From: Bombus terrestris
Taxonomy: Eukaryota > Arthropoda > Insecta > Hymenoptera > Apidae
Length of the DNA stretch: 64,000 nucleotides
Direction of reading: 5' to 3'
Assembly: GCF_910591885.1 (NCBI RefSeq)
Contig: NC_063280.1
Coordinates: 9,424,001 to 9,488,000 of the forward strand
The position numbers and the translations under genes are program-made. This document shows positions 51,976 to 64,000 of the stretch, one piece after another. The notes below the pieces were generated by a model, which saw only the letters and a list, made by a program, of their open reading frames with translations, searched no databases and was not told the DNA's origin. Every line of letters starts with the position of its first letter. The stretch's first letter is position 1.

Positions 51976-54900
51976 GGCTCTCATTTCGAAACACCTTGCA
52001 GTACTAGCAGCTGTCGCCTGGTAGTAGCCGACGCAACGTTTCCGCGGCTAAACGGCCAGAAAACGGCGTTCGTGCATTTTGCGTAAACAGATAACTTGTG
52101 CCGGCTGATGCATTGCGACCAGTGGAAATGTCAGAAGTTAACAATGCCAGCTTTTACTGGTGATTTAGAACCGCGTGGCTGCCGCTTCGTGGGCGTGCGC
52201 GCATTTGTCCTTACTCGCGTGCACGTCTCTTCCAAGCTGATACAAAGCAGCCACGTACAGATGGAGAACAAGACCGTCACAGATTTTTCTCTTCGGGTAA
52301 CTCTCTTGCTTCCTTTTATTTGCCTTTCTTCTTTCTCTGGTTAAAGAATTCCACCGAACATCCTCTTTCTTCTCTGTTTCGAAACGCATGTCGCTTGAAT
52401 GATAATGCACGAGCTTCGTTACGCTTCGAGTTTCGTTGCGTGCACAGAAACGCTATGGCGCTATGTATGTGTATTTCTGAACGGATGGAAATCCTCGAAG
52501 GAAATATTATTTATATATATTTATATATCAACGCGTAAAAGTCATAAGACAGCTACTGTAATTATTTGGAATTAACAGTTCATCGGGCTTACTAGTTAGT
52601 TTCGCTATTGGCAAAAAGAATCTTCAAAAATGATCTTCCATTTACTGTCGCTTTTTAAACCACCCAAGTGATTCTGTTTCTATTTAATAAGTCGACGATG
52701 CTTTCCACTTAATTGTATCCATTTATATGATAAATAACGTTACGTCAACCGACGACGTAACTATCAATTAGGTAAAAAGAAAGGAACATAAGGGAGGTCT
52801 GGTAAACCTTGGTAATTTTGTACTTAGTGTTTTGCGCGCAGTATCCTTTTACAGACGGACAAATAAAAAGAAGAAGAAAAGAGAAGAAACAGAGACGAAG
52901 AAAAAGAAGAGTACAGCTATGATCTCGGTAGGAGAACAGCGTGCTCGGTTTTTCGCGATTCTTGCCGCGGAGAAGATACGAGATGCGCGCTTAGAAACCG
53001 GAATCGGTTTCCGTAATTTTCAGCGTGCCTGGACGGACAGCGATGATCAATCTTACGGTGATTCGACGCAGCTGCCTCGGAAAGAAGCGGTCTCGGGCGT
53101 CCTTCGAAAGGAAATGCAAGTAAAAGGGAATCGATTATGTTCGATCGGCCACTAAATCAAACTCTTTCGTTGAGAAACGTTTCAAAAATTTCTTAGATGT
53201 GTTATAGATCTGTTGCAGGAATAACAATTTTCTTCCACGCATTTTTAACATCTTTTCTCTAATACTAGAACGCAATTACAATTCTGCTGTTTTTAATTCA
53301 ATTCTCAATCTTCCAGATAAGATAATTCTTCTTATTTCCATTTTCCGACGTCGCATCGACTAAATCTCCTTCCGTGTGTCCGTCGATTTGATAAATTTCA
53401 CGAGGTTTTCTCCGCCTTCTTCCGAACTAAATACTCCCTTCAGTTCCCTAGGGATCTTGAACGCGTCGCGAGGTTCGTCCAATTTTCTGCAAAAGTAGGA
53501 CGCTTTTTCCGCCAAAAATTGCCTCTTGCAAAAAGTTACGTAAGTTCTTAAAATAGCTGTTTACCGGTACAGTTACAAGCAATAACCGTCCTTGTGTCGT
53601 TGTGGTCACATCGCGGACCATTGTTCCAGTTTAGCTCGAACAAACAGAGGCGAAGTCTCTTGTAGTAAAGCTTGTCAGATCGGCCAGGCGTTGTTCTTGG
53701 ATCATTGAAGGAGAACCAAACGACGAATAAACATCCACGTTGAAAACGATCTCTGAATTCCCTCGGTGGATGTAAAACCGCGAACGAGTTGCGGTTGCGA
53801 AAACACAGCGTGTACTTTAAATCTTGCCACCGATCAGATATCGCACCTACTGGATTGAGCGACTTCACATTCTCCATTATTCTTTCTGCTCCTTTAAATT
53901 CTTTCTTTTTCTCTTCTTTTAAGTGGTGTTGAATTTCCACGCGTTGATCTATAAACCACAGTCACGATATTGTACGTAATATGTACAGTGGTGGTATTTG
54001 CTCTTTTCCGTTCTTTCTTTTCTTCGACGTTGCTGAAATTTTGGAAGGAGCAAAAGTAAAGGTAAATTTATATCGATTAAATTATAATATATTTTAGGAT
54101 CGTTTCTTCCCTCCCTTTTCTTCCTTCTGTTCCCTTACAATTCTTCTCCACCCCCTTTCCCTTTCCGCTTCTTATCCATTCTTTGTCCTTCCAAAACAAA
54201 TGAACAACAAAATGAGAGAAATTTTGACGAAAATCTCTCCGATCGAAATTTATGATTGTAATAGAGAAGTTTCCAATTCACGGCAGATATTTTTCATCAA
54301 AAACTTTGTATCAGAAGAAAATGATTCGCGAATTGGTGGCGCACAAAATTGCAATTTTGTATCGACAGAATAGATGTGATTTGCCACAGGGTTTCAAGTA
54401 AATGTACAGCTTTCTGAACTTTAACTTATTCGATACCAACGCAGTGTGCAAAGTATCCTTAAATAACTAAAGAATCAACGATCAACGTAACACGGATAAT
54501 TCGTTAAAGTTTCGCTTAGTTGCAATATTTCTGTCGCTTTGGTTTCCTTCGTTGAAACTGCCTTGTAAAAAGCCACGCAACTTCTGTAACAGAAAATATT
54601 AAAAAAACGATTATTAATAATGCATTTCACAAAGCCACACAAAAGTTGAATTCAATTTCTATGCAAAGGATTCATATATATACATATATACAAATAGCGT
54701 AAAATACTACTTGTATAAAAATAACATTATTACGGAAATACAAATCGTAAGTACAGACTGCTATTAAGCAACCGTGGCTTTCCAATAATAATCGAAGAAA
54801 AATGCTTCGGTACGCGAAGCGAAAAGAAATGCGACTTGTGGCGTGAGTTGGTATAATGGCCGACGTATATTATGCACATGCAACAATGCCTGGAGCAAGC

Positions 54901-56356
54901 ATCTTCTTTACAAAGCCACCGATCGGCTTTCCGAGTGGTACGTGTCAGGGACGCATCAAGGAATCTGCCCTTTGCATTCGTCAGATCCTGTTCCTGCGTC
55001 TCAATGTCGATGAACGGAAACCACCGGCCATTGTGACATCCTATTGATCCCGCTGCATTTACGCTTACAATTTCTACTTAATCCTTTCGACATTATATAC
55101 CAGATTCAGCTTTTTGCTTTGTATAATAAGACGTGTTCACTTCGGAGTGGTTTAATGGAATAGTTCGATCCGCGAGAGAAACGAAGCCAGAGGAAAGAAG
55201 ATGTAGCGATAGTCGCGTGGATTTGTCGCGAAGGGATGATGTTTTGCTTTTCTCCGCGTTTTCTATAAACGTGGATGTTAAATAGAAATATAAAGACTTG
55301 TACGGGTGAAATATAGAATGTAAATTAAAGGTAATTTGATCAAACGTATGCTACATGTAGGTGTGAAAATATGAAAGCTGAAATGGAATCTGTTTGGTGG
55401 AACACAGAGGACCATTATTAAGCAACCATAAATTAAGCAACAATTTTCACCGGCTCGATCTGATCACGAAACGCAGGATTTCCAGGTGACTGTTTATACA
55501 TGTCAGATGCTTATCGGACAGCGTCCGTTAGCCACCTATTCTTACGATGAATTAAACCTACAACCTGCTCGTTTGCTCCTATAAATTTTCCACCCGTATT
55601 TTCCCTTGGCACAGCTGCCATTTCTTCCAACTTACTAATCGAATTAATCTTTCCTTCGCTGGAACACGTTATGTTACAACTTTATATCGCGACGACTACA
55701 CGATATCGTTGTACATACGCGAGTCGAACATATAGAACAAAATTTTGGCGCATCGTATAACTTGAAAGGCTGAAATCACCGAACTAAGGTGCGAAGAACG
55801 AGATATGGCACGTAGAAAACGAAGCGTGTCGAGCGAGTAAAGGAAGAAAGCAGCGATACGAGGCGAGGAGTCGGCACGACGCGCGTTTCTTTAAATCGCC
55901 TCTTTAAAATATCTATCCTCGACATCGGAGGCTACATTTGCAGCAACTTGCAAACGATTCGAGTAAATATCGTTTAGAAAGACAAACAGATGTAACGGTA
56001 CCGCTAAACTTCGGAAGCTATAATAAGTGACATCGACAGCTTCGACTTTCAAGCGTCTGAAACAACCCAAGCAACCGACTCGTAACCGGTTCGCTGCGAG
56101 CCAAAAGATCCTCCACTTGCTTCGTTTGACGAAAGAAGACGACGAAAGGGTGCGAGTTAAAATTAGAAGAATGTCAGCTCTGCGGAGCGATGATTTCGCG
56201 CCTTGTCCGCCCCTGGCCCGCTACATTGTGGTTTATTCTGTCGGGCAAACCGCACACACGCTCGTTTTGCCTGAGAAAGACTCGTGCTTACCCGAGAGTG
56301 TGTTCCCTCGGTTGCGCGCGCAACAAAGGGGAAAAAAGCTGGAACCGTGGTGGAAG

Positions 56357-56390
56357 GAAGAAGAAGAAGAAGAAGAAGAAGAAGAAGAAG
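56357..56390. repeat. (GAA)n microsatellite
   Basis: About eleven GAA triplets. It produces a poly-glutamate stretch in the plus-strand frame 56027-56482, poly-lysine in another frame and poly-phenylalanine on the minus strand, none of which is good evidence for a gene. Confidence 0.93.
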
Positions 56391-59300
56391 CCGGCATTCG
56401 ATGCGAGCTCAGAGCTAGGGAGAAGAGGAACCTGGCCGTAGGAACCTTCGCCGTAGCTGGCGAACGCCTCGATGGTCAATGAACCATGGCACACGCGACT
56501 CTCGCGCGCGCAACACGCTCGTCGTAGCGCGAACACACGCGTCCTCCGCTGCTATCTCGTCTCGTTATTACGCACGATACGACCCACTGATGGATCGATC
56601 GAATCGATGCGCGGCCGGAATAAAGGCGTGATCGCCAGACTTCTTTTTCTTCGCCTTGATTTTCCTTGACCAACCATGGGTAGACGGTTTGTGCGCCGTT
56701 TCTTCTTGTCCGCGCGTGAACCGCAAAGCATATAGGTAGAGAAAGACGAACAGGAAATGGGACCAGAAGAGCGTTTCAGAGATGGGATGGGCATCTGCCT
56801 CGTGGCGATTGCTCGCAACTTGTTTTTCTTTTACCGGCCAACCATGGGATTAGAATGTGTGAACGGCGGTAGTTGGACGAGGATGATGCCGGTGATCGAA
56901 GTTGATGATGCCGGCCGTGAATGGAGAGGATGCAGGTTCGATTCGATTTCGAGAAACGAGAAGAAACGGGAGAATCTGATTGTGAGAAAATTTGGGAAAG
57001 GGGGAAGTCCTGCAGCGGCTGTAAATTCGCGTGTCATTGTATTTGCTGTATTTGCACTTATACGCTGGTTAATTTGATCCACAAATATGTATGTATATAT
57101 AGTTTTTGTTTAATGGTACTTTCGCACGACTACGAGAATTTGATGCGAATGAAACGTACAAGTGTGGCGACCACGCGCGAGACAAATTGCATCTAAGATT
57201 TTAATTACGTTTAGTCGTTATCATGCGCAGCGAGTTCTACCGAATAGATGGAATCGACGTAGCATAACGCGCAACACGGAGTCTCATGGCAATTTATACG
57301 TTCCTTTAAATAGATACTTTTACCTCGAAGGTCGAACCAGTGATTAGTCTTCTTTGAGTTTCATTCAAGCGTGGTATAAATGAAACGCGATTCCTTACGG
57401 TAATCTGTTAACTTTTTTAAACCAGTACGCTTCTAGTTTTATAATATAAACGGCGATTACTTTTCATAGTACCCAAAGCTATCAAACCAACTTATCGATT
57501 AACTTGATTAATCTAAGAATATTTATCAAATTCTGAATAACCGAGATTAAAAGAAATCTGATAAGTATCTTTATAAAAATTACTAAAGTTATTAAAATTC
57601 TCTCTGTCTCTCTACTTGTTGGTGTTTAGCAATGAAAATTGGTTCGCGACTTCTCCCTAAAGCAAAAAGGTATTACATAATTGGTCCACTTTCTCTTGCC
57701 ATCTCATACGTACAATTGCCTGTTGTTAGTCATCGATAATTTCGAGGATCAAAAATATAAAATTTAACATTTGAAACATATTTTCTGACCGATACGCGTA
57801 ACACGATCGATAGAATCGATAAAATCGACGAGCCTCCTGATCGACGTCATAATGTCCCAACCAGAACATCGACGATCTAACAAGCAGGAAACGAGAACTG
57901 GCTTGAAACTGTTTAGTCGATGGCACTGAAGGCCTCGTGGCGATTGTTAAGGATTTTCCAGGCGGACATGCGCGCTTCGAGGACCTCGCTTTGGCGATTA
58001 GTCTTCTTGAAGTTTCTTAATCGTTCGGCGGGGAAGCCTGCAGCGAGTCGATCAGAGATTTTGATGAAGTTCGCTGGTTGTTACGCATAACATGTCCTGA
58101 TAGATGGATGGTCTTGACGGAATAAAGGTGTAATGTTCTAAGGAACATAGGAACTGACGAGCAGGTAATAGGATACTGCTCGAGACCGTTGATGACACCA
58201 GCCTGATAATAGATGCCGATGCCTTTCGAATTCATCTTCTTTCTAAAAAAATGCACGCGAATCTCGAAGAAAAATGAAACGTAATCGATGATCACGACGT
58301 CGATTAATTACGTCGACTGTTGAAAAATACTTTCTATTCCGGTCCTTGAGAAAGATACCAAATCCTATTCTACGAATCTCTTCTGTACAGCTATATTCCT
58401 GATGGAAATGATACCGAAGAGTTGCGTGAAAGAGTCTGGTTGGAAGAATCATAGATAAATGTACGAGATAATTCTACGAACGATGTCCTAATGTTCGGAC
58501 GATATGGATACGCTTTCGACGGTGCAGGATAAAATTCGAGAGAAACTCTAGCAAGATTCGTTGTTACGTAGGTATTCGCGAAATTCTCTTTGCTCGCATC
58601 AACATGAACACGCTCCTCGATAATCATCGCGAACGGTACAGGAAATTCTTACGGGTTACATTCCGACACGATCTGGATGCTCTGGATGCAGTCACCATGA
58701 CAATACATTATGCATGTGTTCCTCGGGGCTGCTCGACTCGTATGATACGAAAATGACAATGCTCTTACAAATTGCTCTACACAACGTCTACCAGCTTGTT
58801 GCATTCTAAACAATTTTTCGTTGGACGCTTTACAGAGAATCGTTCAAATTCCAAAGGACACGACGTTGCAGACCCACGAAATTTCTCTCTAAAAAAGAAA
58901 AAAGAAAACTATTCCGGTACTTTTGAAAAAACAGTTGTGGCAATTTAATTAATCTGAATCTACAGGAGCCGCCCAACTAGCAAAATCCACCTACTTCTCT
59001 CTCTGACGAGAAACTCGCCGATACACCCCGAACTAACGAACCCTCGATTCTCCTTGAGAGCCACCCTGACGCGAAGAGAAGACAATGCAGGAGGTAGGAT
59101 CCGCGAGAGGAAAAAATAGGATGATGCATGGCGGTTCTGGCGGCGACTTCCGAGTCCTCCGGAGGTCCGTGAGCGTGCACGTACGTCCACGCGCTTCGAC
59201 GAACAACGTTCTCTTCCTGCGGTTGAGCGATAGCATCGTGATGACCCTTGGAGCAGTCGCCTCGAAAGGCCACGCTTGACCCATCCTGCTCGCGTCGTTG

Positions 59301-62300
59301 TCCACCAGGTATATAGCTATCGACGTTGGCTTGGCCGACGAGGCGCGTCGTGATCGCGCCTTTCAGGGTCAACGAAGGCCTAGAACAGCGAAAGCAAGAA
59401 GAAGACACCGGGCCGGCCAGGGAGCACGGAGAAATCGTCTGCGAAAGGGTTCAACAGCCTGGATAAATATATAATAAATCATACGAAGCTATGGAGCCAA
59501 CTGCCGGCTATTATTATCACGTAGCTCGGTGCTGTTTCTTCCGATGAAAACAGGAGGAAATTCATTTTCTTCGAGTATCGTTCGCTGTGTGCGATTGAAT
59601 ACGATTGTGAGATGACGTGAACGAGGAAGCCGCGCTAAGTGTACATATCCATCGGTGAACAGAGACGTTCGCGTACGCGCTGTCTTCTGTCGTAGTGATT
59701 TAGAACCTGATGCATTTAACGAACTCCTGTCCGTAGTTGGAATTAGCTGTACGGTTATTGGCGGATTCTCGTCGGTGTTTCACGGTAGCGAGCTGTCTCG
59801 CTACCATGTTTTAGCTTCGTGTTTCGTGCGAGTAGCGTTTCTATTTTTTATTTTTTCTTTCTTTTTCGTAATTGTATCTTTCCAACTCGTTTCGAATCGA
59901 CTGTACGATTCAATTTGTCTAGAACAAAGAGCAACGCGTATTTGTAAATTCCGATGGCTGAAATCTGAAAATTACCAAGCGCTATTTATATTTGCCAATC
60001 GCTACGTCCGTACCTGTCGTGGCAGTATCCCTTAATCACTTAACGAGTTAATTCCAATATTTTCACGATAATAAGTACAGTTACCTGTCGATTAACGTGC
60101 CATCGTTCTCTGTGCCACTTTTACCCGCAGCCTCCTGCATTTCTCTAAATCGTTTACCGGGCAGTACACGCGAACGCATCGCGTGTAAGCCAGTCATCGG
60201 TAAATATGGTATCAGAAGGTTCAACTTTAACCCAGCAAGGGGCGAACAAGCACGAGAAACGGTCGTTGGTCGACGCGTGAGATTCATCGACGAGAAGCCC
60301 GCGGAAATTTCTTTCGCTTCTTTTCGTGGAAACGCGGAGAAAAACGTGATGGCGAGACGGCGGTGTTGCGATCATTGACGTCACTGCGTGAAACCGATAC
60401 GTGGGCTGGGTGTTTCGCCGCGGGACACCAGCGGCAAATTGTCCGTGCAAAAGCAGAAAATCGAGGCCGGGAATACCGCGAGGTGTGCACGCCGCACGAG
60501 TTTCGCGCAGAGAATTTAACAACGTAGTTATAGGCCATTTCGTTTCTACATACGTACGTACATCGGAATTAGAAGCAAATTACGTATACGTAGGTTTTCT
60601 GATAAAAAATACGGACCATAGCAGGATTATTTGCGTTAATGTTTTTCTCGAAACGGTAAAGATATTTTTATTTCGCAGGGTAACCGTTAAGGTTGCGTAG
60701 TTTTTGCAGATTTTTCCTCTTTTCGCGTGGAAGAAAAAGAACGACTAGAGTTTTCTCTGCGTCGATTCGATGTACGTATGCTCAACCCTACCTAACAAGA
60801 TTTTGCTTGGCTAATGAGAAAAAAAGTCACGATAGATCGCAGTTTTTCATTCTAACGAAGGTACCAAGGCTAATGACTGCTATAAATTGATTGCACGATG
60901 GCGAACCAACGGAACAATGATAAAACGAGAAGTAGTGGGAAACGGGTACGGTAACTGGCGAGTCGCGTGCTATCGCAAAGGGTCGGAAGAGAAACATTTA
61001 GCGTTTATATCAAAGTTATCGAGCGTAAATGATTAAATACACAGCGACGAAAGAGTATCTCGATAAAACGATATAATTTTCGCATCGCGCCGATGAAATT
61101 AAATTCGTTATCTCGTTTTAACGAACCAAGAGGAGAGACAACGAATCTATTCTCAGATTCGTTCGAATAAATTTTCCTTACGGAGAAAAGAAAGCCCTTG
61201 AAAGTTCCAATTTTTTCGCTCTTCCTCTTCGTCCTGTTTATTTTATAGATTTCAATCTGCTCGTTTCGGATGAAAGTAGAATTAAAGCGGAGCTACAACG
61301 TCTACCATTAAATCGAAGAAGATAGCCGCGTTTAACTTTCTCATCGACCACTAACGGTATTCATTTACGTCGTTGCCATAATATCGAGCCTCCCGTAACG
61401 CGGATTATGACACTCGATTCGACCAAATCTAATTTCAACTCGAATTCCAATCTCGATCCTTCGGTCCAAACATTACCAAATATAGAACATGCCCGAGGAT
61501 TATCAAAAACGTATGGAAAGAAAGTACCTCTCGTTTTTCATACGATCTTAACAGCGGTAAATGCCTAATCTCAGCGGAAACTGCTACTAAAAATGGTTGT
61601 AAAACGCAGGATCGAAAGACTGTAAAATATAATCACGGGATCGGTGGCCTTGTTGTCGTGAGATTATTTCTTTTTTTTTCTCTTTTACAATATTCTTCGC
61701 TATAGATTTTAATGTATCGTTTAAAGATGGGCGATTCGATACGCGAATTCGCAAAATGGCATATCTTGGACGTTTATCCGAACGAGTGGCGAAGGGAACG
61801 TAGCGCGTACAGAGCTGATCTAAATTGAATAGGCATTTTGTGACGCAGCGCGCGACACTACCCACCCTGAAGGGAACCGCCCACGATAAACTTGGCCGGA
61901 TCGCTCGAGCCACGCTCGAGATTTCACGTCTCCATTTAGCTGGTTTTCCCTTCTGCACGTTTACGTGTTCCTACACGCTTTAACTCCGCGATTGACATGT
62001 TTACCAGCCTGCAAATATAGTTTTATCGCGCAGAATACGGTGAAGGGAAATGACCAGGTTGTAAAGTACGTGCCGATCCTTCGAAGCTTGTAAGGAAATA
62101 ACTGGACCTGTAAATCGAGTCGTTAGCTTAAAGCATTCACAGTCAACGCGATATTTTATACGCGATTTTTTCCATTCAATCGCGTTATCGAATTCTGTTT
62201 CGTCTAAAAACGAAGTTTCCATCGATACTGGTTTTCCTACGCTTTCGCGTAATTGATCGTTAAGATTCGCGTTAAGGCGAATCGATCAGTTCGTAAATTC

Positions 62301-62860
62301 ATCGTTGTCCGTAAATTTCTGTTCGCGATACTCCTAAAAATCGACGCTCTTAAATCGCTGGCAAATGGTGATTCGCCGAACCAGTCGCGCATTATCGATA
62401 CGTCGAAAACAGAGCTAAACGACCGCGAATAAATTATGCCGGGATATATCTCTGTGGAATAAATAAGAAGAAGATACGACGTATGCGTTGCACCCGAGCT
62501 TCGTCAAGCTCTCTGACCGTCGGTTCCAGCGTTTCTCGGCAAAGTAAATCAATTAATCGTCATTACCAGTGGTCGGACAGATAGCTACGAATCGGTGAGG
62601 AACACAGTTGGAACGGTGATTAACGATCTGTCGTCGTTTTGCCCGATTTCGTATCCGATACGACGAAGAGACCGCCGCGCCTGTCTATATCAACAGTAAG
62701 TAATCCTTTGCTTCTTTTTTCCCTTTTCCCGGCTCGTATCCCCTCGTCCTGTTGATCCAGTCTCACCGACAAGCGCGGACAAGCTTTGATCGATCGGTAT
62801 CATCTTCGAGCCACGTTTGTACTTCGTTCGACTTCGTCAATCGATCGGCGCGTGTTTCAG

Positions 62861-63070
62861 CATGGAAATTCAGCGTTGCACGAGGCGTCGTGGCGCGGAT
62901 ACAGCAGGACGGTTGCCGCCCTGGCGAAGGCCCTTGGCACCCAACGAGCACCTCTACACGCGAGAAATCTGGCCGGATTCGCGCCGCTCCACCTCGCTTG
63001 CCAAAATGGCCACAACCAAAGCTGCCGCGAACTCCTGCTGGCCGGATGCAATCCCGACCTTCAAAACAAC
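62861..63070 (+). CDS. dgo: Diego/ANKRD6-like protein, internal exon coding two ankyrin repeats
   Basis: This 210-base exon codes 70 residues, two repeats, in phase 0 at both ends (acceptor GTGTTTCAG, donor GTGAGT). The first repeat has SALHEASWRGYSRTVAAL and the second APLHLACQNGHNQSCRELLL followed by AGCNPDLQNN. The HEASW and LHLACQN motifs, the serine/glutamine after the GH turn, and the LLLAG-xx-DL-NN ending are what I recall as distinctive of Diversin/ANKRD6; generic ankyrin repeats rarely share them all. The first repeat's loop (KALGTQRAPLHARN) is slightly longer than normal. The frame stays open upstream of the acceptor for 25 codons but contains no ATG, supporting an internal exon. 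The ankyrin domain of this family binds Dishevelled-type partners and is needed for planar polarity; which partner this repeat contacts cannot be told from sequence. Confidence 0.92.
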
Positions 63071-63476
63071 GTGAGTAACAGCTTCGATCTCTTCCCTTTG
63101 TTTCCTCTTCGTTGCTCTCTTCCGTACGTACCTCCTCCTTTCGGCCTTTCGAAGTTTGCCGACTTTAACGCGCCTTCAAATGCGCTTTCGTCGTGTTTCG
63201 TTTCGCCAGTATACGGAAATTAATCGGTGAGATGGTTGATTCAAAAAGGGTTCGACCGAGCGAGGGTTTACTATAGGGTAATCGAATTGAATTGAACATG
63301 AGATAGTTAGGTTTTTAGCCAGTTGAGGCTTGTTTGAAAAGCGCGTGCTTAAAACGTGTCGCGAAGAGTAAGCTACGACGAGTGTACTCGTGAGAAACAG
63401 CTAAAACCATTGGAACTCTGTTAGAACGAGTACAGCGAAACTAGCAGGTGATTTTAACAGGCTTGCGATTTTTCAG
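63071..63476 (+). other. Short intron (406 bases)
   Basis: It runs from GTGAGT to TTTTTCAG and separates phase-0 exons. It has no other feature. Confidence 0.9.
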
Positions 63477-63575
63477 TACGGAGATACACCGTTGCATACG
63501 TCTGCCAGGTACGGACACGCCGGAGTGACGAGGATTTTGATCTCTGCGCTTTGTCGAGTATCGGATCAGAATAAA
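63477..63575 (+). CDS. dgo: Diego/ANKRD6-like protein, internal exon coding one ankyrin repeat
   Basis: The 99-base exon codes 33 residues, exactly one canonical repeat: YGDTPLHTSARYGHAGVTRI, then LISALCRVSDQNK. TPLH, the RYGHAGV turn and the GDT start are intact. It follows directly from the QNN ending of the previous exon and leads into NGDT in the next. In ANKRD6 the corresponding repeat likewise starts GDT, has an ARY-H turn and ends in a cysteine-containing loop before a Q-GDT-type start, as I recall. Acceptor TTTTTCAG and donor GTAAGT are strong. Being one repeat long and phase 0, it could be skipped without a frameshift. Confidence 0.92.
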
Positions 63576-63986
63576 GTAAGTAACAATTTGAAACACCTGC
63601 CACGTCGTTCTAAGTTTCTCTTTTCTCGCGTAGCCTAAAGCGAGGAGGTTGTACGTGTGGTCGTACGTTCCTCCCGTACCCTTCTAGAATTTTCTTTAAT
63701 TTTATAAATACCCAAAGTCGAGGTTTCGCGCAATACCCTTCTTATCCCATAGATCTCTATCTGCCCCTTGCCACTTGGATATTCCACGATCAAAGTCGAT
63801 CCAAGAAACGCGAAAAAGAAAAGTCTGTGTCGAACGATCATCCTCGTATCTGCGCGCATCGATCGTGCGAGTCTCTGGTATCTGAGAGAACCATCCGCCG
63901 ATAAAGCGACTAAAACACGAGTAAAAACCCCATGCCCATGGTAAAAGACGGCTTGTGCGACGACTAACGATCGTTTCTAAACGCAG
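63576..63986 (+). other. Short intron (411 bases)
   Basis: It runs from GTAAGT to AACGCAG and separates phase-0 exons. An antisense open frame at 63635-63859 has no domain and is ignored. Confidence 0.85.
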
Positions 63987-64000
63987 AACGGCGACACGGC
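63987..64000 (+). CDS. dgo: Diego/ANKRD6-like protein, start of the next ankyrin exon (cut by window edge)
   Basis: After the acceptor AACGCAG the sequence AACGGCGACACGGC codes NGDT and the first two bases of an alanine codon. This is the start of the next ankyrin repeat, in phase with the preceding exon, which ends DQNK. Only 14 bases are visible, so the call depends on that continuity and on the acceptor site. Confidence 0.75.

Larger units (their letters stand above)
13188..62860 (+). other. Giant intron (49,673 bases) of the Diego/ANKRD6-like gene
   Basis: It begins GTGAGT at 13188 and ends TTTCAG at 62860, and joins two phase-0 exons that together read through a repeat boundary. The acceptor has a poor pyrimidine tract (GATCGGCGCGTGTTTCAG) compared with the acceptor at 13085. 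The intron houses a tRNA gene, transposon relics and candidate regulatory blocks, listed separately. I found no nested protein gene. That the two exons are spliced directly together is inferred from protein continuity; a small undetected exon inside is possible but not needed. Confidence 0.8.
46208..62860. other. Intronic sequence, last block before the ankyrin exons
   Basis: I recognise no gene. Overlapping open frames of 100-170 codons at 47668-48484 (minus), 53548-53940 (minus), 56027-56482 (plus) and 58977-59408 (minus) lie in CpG-rich sequence and lack domains or start context. CpG-rich blocks at 46.2-46.9, 47.9-48.3, 48.9-49.5, 52.1-52.3, 56.1-57.0, 59.0-59.4 and 60.1-60.5 kb are the places to look for conserved non-coding elements. 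A perfect 8-base hairpin lies at 49094-49113. Confidence 0.5.

Noticed and set aside
56027..56482. 151-codon open frame with a poly-glutamate stretch
   Set aside because: The stretch is a (GAA)n microsatellite; other frames on both strands are also open, with no domain.
58977..59408. 143-codon minus-strand open frame
   Set aside because: Overlaps three other open frames in CpG-rich sequence; no domain, signal peptide or splice support.
62786..62860. Upstream extension of the 62861 exon as an alternative first exon
   Set aside because: The frame is open but contains no ATG and shows no ankyrin similarity; the acceptor at 62860 fits an internal exon.
1..64000. CRISPR arrays, operons, prophage or bacterial mobile elements
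   Set aside because: No regularly spaced repeats of that kind and no dense coding; the window is eukaryotic intron and flank.

Overview
The window looks like nuclear DNA of an insect, most probably a hymenopteran and perhaps a bee. That is inference from four things: AT-rich but CpG-dense non-coding sequence, eukaryotic tRNA genes (one with an intron), GT-AG exons, and short TA- and TTAA-flanked transposon relics. It contains no operons, ribosome binding sites or bacterial genes.

The only protein-coding gene I can support runs left to right and is cut at both window edges. It encodes a tandem ankyrin-repeat protein. Its four visible exons are 13086-13187, 62861-63070, 63477-63575 and 63987-64000. 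Read in order they give a continuous run of repeats that I recognise as the Diego / Diversin (ANKRD6) family, a cytoplasmic planar-cell-polarity and Wnt-signalling adaptor. Every visible splice junction is phase 0 and lies at a repeat boundary. The first two exons are separated by an intron of 49,673 bases, so about three quarters of the window is one intron.

Layout: 1-13085 is upstream intron or 5' flank with a tRNA-Arg(UCG) gene on the minus strand and simple repeats, and no coding exon I can recognise. 13188-62860 is the giant intron. It holds a split tRNA-Leu(CAA) gene and a decayed tRNA relic beside it, both antisense to the host gene. It also holds two 303-bp solo-LTR-like insertions with perfect 5-bp target duplications, three mariner-derived miniature elements (one a long palindrome), piggyBac-like miniature elements nested inside one another, a TA-flanked miniature element at 45.9 kb, and microsatellites. 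A GATA-rich block at 32.6-33.8 kb contains three copies of CAATTA-N4-GTTATCAG with identical spacing and is the best cis-regulatory candidate. 62861-64000 holds the closely spaced downstream exons.

Many open frames of 60-205 codons occur, often overlapping on both strands of CpG-rich sequence. None shows a recognisable domain, so they are not annotated as genes. Family assignments rest on reading and memory; no database search was run.
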